A DNA stretch of 64,000 bases from Microbacterium sp. 8M (lineage in GTDB: Bacteria; Actinomycetota; Actinomycetes; Actinomycetales; Microbacteriaceae), in the NCBI RefSeq assembly GCF_902506375.1, contig NZ_LR733284.1, positions 1,536,058 through 1,600,057 of the forward strand. Reading direction: 5' to 3'. Positions 59,801 to 64,000 of the stretch are shown here, piece by piece (positions within the stretch are counted from its first letter, which is position 1; every line of letters starts with the position of its first letter). The notes under the pieces are model-generated. The model saw only the letters and a program-made list of their open reading frames with translations. It had not been told where the DNA came from and made no database searches. The position numbers were made by a program, and so were the translations under genes.

Positions 59801-59804
<4 letters not shown>
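58905..59804 (+). CDS. argB: Acetylglutamate kinase
   Basis: ArgB phosphorylates N-acetylglutamate and is the usual arginine-feedback target. The 299-residue enzyme has [10 protein letters not shown] (35-44), [14 protein letters not shown], the substrate-binding [18 protein letters not shown], and [29 protein letters not shown]. An N-terminal helix of about 25 residues precedes the core, the feature of arginine-sensitive hexameric forms. ATGA overlaps join it to argJ and argD. Confidence 0.96.
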
Positions 59805-63398
<3,594 letters not shown>

Positions 63399-63430
63399 TC
63401 GACGCGTCCCCGGACGCGTGCCAGAGCCCC

Positions 63431-63468
63431 CGAATCCCCCTCCCGGCGTCGCCGCGGCGGGGGATTCG
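63431..63468 (+). terminator. Terminator of the arg operon
   Basis: The stem CGAATCCCCC/GGGGGATTCG (63431-63440 with 63459-63468) encloses an 18-base GC-rich loop that can pair further, followed by TCGTTCATC. It separates the arg operon from the rRNA promoter region. Confidence 0.75.
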
Positions 63469-63583
63469 TCGTTCATCAGGTGTTTGGTCCCCGAGCGGCT
63501 CGATCCCGACTCACGCGACACGCCCGGGATGAGAGCCCGATTTGCCGGGACCCGGGGATCCGCGTAAGTTATTACCTGTTCGC

Positions 63584-63667
63584 CCCAAGCGGTAGAGCGA
63601 AGGGCCGGAAGGCCTGACTCCCCAAGCGGCGAACGAACCCCATCTCGATGAAGAACTTCCCAAGCGG
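63584..63667 (+). repeat. Three CCCAAGCGG repeats in the rRNA promoter region
   Basis: CCCAAGCGG occurs at 63584-63592, 63621-63629 and 63659-63667, spaced 37 and 38 bases. The last copy overlaps the -35 region of the likely rRNA promoter and is flanked by a second direct repeat, GAAGAACTTC (63650-63659 and 63667-63676). The regular spacing suggests protein binding sites or remnants of tandem promoters. Confidence 0.75.
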
Positions 63668-63685
63668 AAGAACTTCAGCTATGAT
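63657..63685 (+). promoter_or_regulatory. Probable rRNA operon promoter
   Basis: TTCCCA (63657-63662) and TATGAT (63680-63685) are separated by 17 bases. The -10 is close to consensus; the -35 is weak. It is about 300 bases before the 16S gene, a normal distance for actinobacterial rrn promoters. Confidence 0.65.
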
Positions 63686-63987
63686 GGGTAACTCCCGGGC
63701 TCAGGTTCGCCGCAAGGCGCAGCGAGCGGGAGTGAGATCAAGCCCTATTTGTGATGCCGCGAGGCTGAGCTGTAGGAGCATCCGATCCTTGAGAACTCAA
63801 CAGCGTGCACTTGTCAAATGCCAATTTATTCCTCGTCCAGTCTTAGGGCTGGTTGAGAAATTCCTTTGGATCAAAGACCAGCCTCTTTTTGGGGTTGGCA
63901 TTCGGATGAAGTCAGCAATGATGTCATCTCTTTGGTCAGTTTCAAACTCGCTGCGTGCCGGTTTTTCCCCGGTGTGTATGCATTTCT
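63686..63987 (+). ncRNA. Pre-16S rRNA leader
   Basis: The AT-richer stretch contains CTTGAGAACTCAACAGCGTGC, a sequence typical of actinobacterial rRNA leaders and spacers. It also has nested inverted repeats AATGCCAA/TTGGCATT (63817-63824 with 63895-63902) and GGCTGGT/ACCAGCC (63847-63853 with 63877-63883), which suggest a processing stem. No protein-coding frame is supported in this 300-base stretch. Confidence 0.75.
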
Positions 63988-64000
63988 TTTTTACGGAGAG
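63988..64000 (+). rRNA. rrs: 16S rRNA, first bases only
   Basis: TTTTTACGGAGAG at the very end of the window is the 5' terminus of mature 16S rRNA in Microbacteriaceae, which continues with TTTGATCCTGGCTCAG outside the window. Only 13 bases are present. Confidence 0.8.

Overview
The window is GC-rich (about 70% by eye), densely coded chromosomal DNA from an actinomycete. The following point to Microbacteriaceae, most probably Microbacterium or a close relative: a Tad/Flp pilus locus, the prfB-ftsE-ftsX-smpB order, a fused urease gamma-beta subunit, LigD with Ku, LexA beside a LysM protein, and the pre-16S leader ending in TTTTTACGGAGAG. The genus is inferred from content and order, not from a search. 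Almost all of it is core or conserved genome. Only the first 0.8 kb, with a truncated membrane-protein gene and a decayed tyrosine-recombinase fragment, looks accessory.

Layout. 0-8.4 kb: recombinase remnant, CDF metal exporter, the NHEJ pair ligD/ku on divergent strands, DedA, tRNA-Leu(UAG), and an aldo/keto reductase + MFS pair divergent from a MarR regulator. 8.4-13.0 kb: a Tad pilus operon (tadA-tadB-tadC, small pilin-like protein, three TadE/G-type pseudopilins). 13.0-15.9 kb: PAP2-lipid kinase fusion and an MFS transporter. 15.9-20.3 kb: prfB, NlpC/P60 hydrolase, ftsE, ftsX, smpB. 20.3-25.7 kb: S9 peptidase, metF, metE. 25.7-30.4 kb: flavin monooxygenase with a divergent GAF regulator, then lexA divergent from a LysM protein, then a 6 x 24-bp tandem repeat. 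30.4-37.3 kb: hisC-hisB-hisH-hisA-sseB, a DUF1844 gene, infC (ATC start)-rpmI-rplT, SpoU methyltransferase. 37.3-43.9 kb: response regulator, histidine kinase and TAXI lipoprotein, then a glutamate-type ABC importer. 43.9-47.5 kb: pheS-pheT. 47.6-53.2 kb: ureAB-ureC-ureF-ureG-ureD plus a NiCoT nickel permease, preceded by a good GlnR half-site pair. 53.2-56.4 kb: TPP riboswitch, thiM and a trifunctional ThiE-ThiD-TenA protein. 56.4-63.4 kb: argC-argJ-argB-argD-argF-argH behind an Arg-rich upstream ORF. 63.4-64.0 kb: promoter and leader of an rRNA operon, the window ending at the first bases of 16S rRNA.

The genes form compact operons joined by ATGA or TGATG overlaps (tad, his, glu, ure, thi, arg). 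Several first genes lack a Shine-Dalgarno sequence but have a TAnnnT hexamer exactly six bases before the start codon, the geometry expected of leaderless mRNAs. The most interesting items are: the sensor trio (regulator, kinase, orphan TAXI lipoprotein) placed before an amino-acid importer whose promoter carries 11-bp-phased direct repeats; the Arg-rich, apparently leaderless uORF before the arginine operon; the three-domain thiamine enzyme; an infC gene recoverable only with an ATC start; and a strong excess of GGATCC along the whole window.
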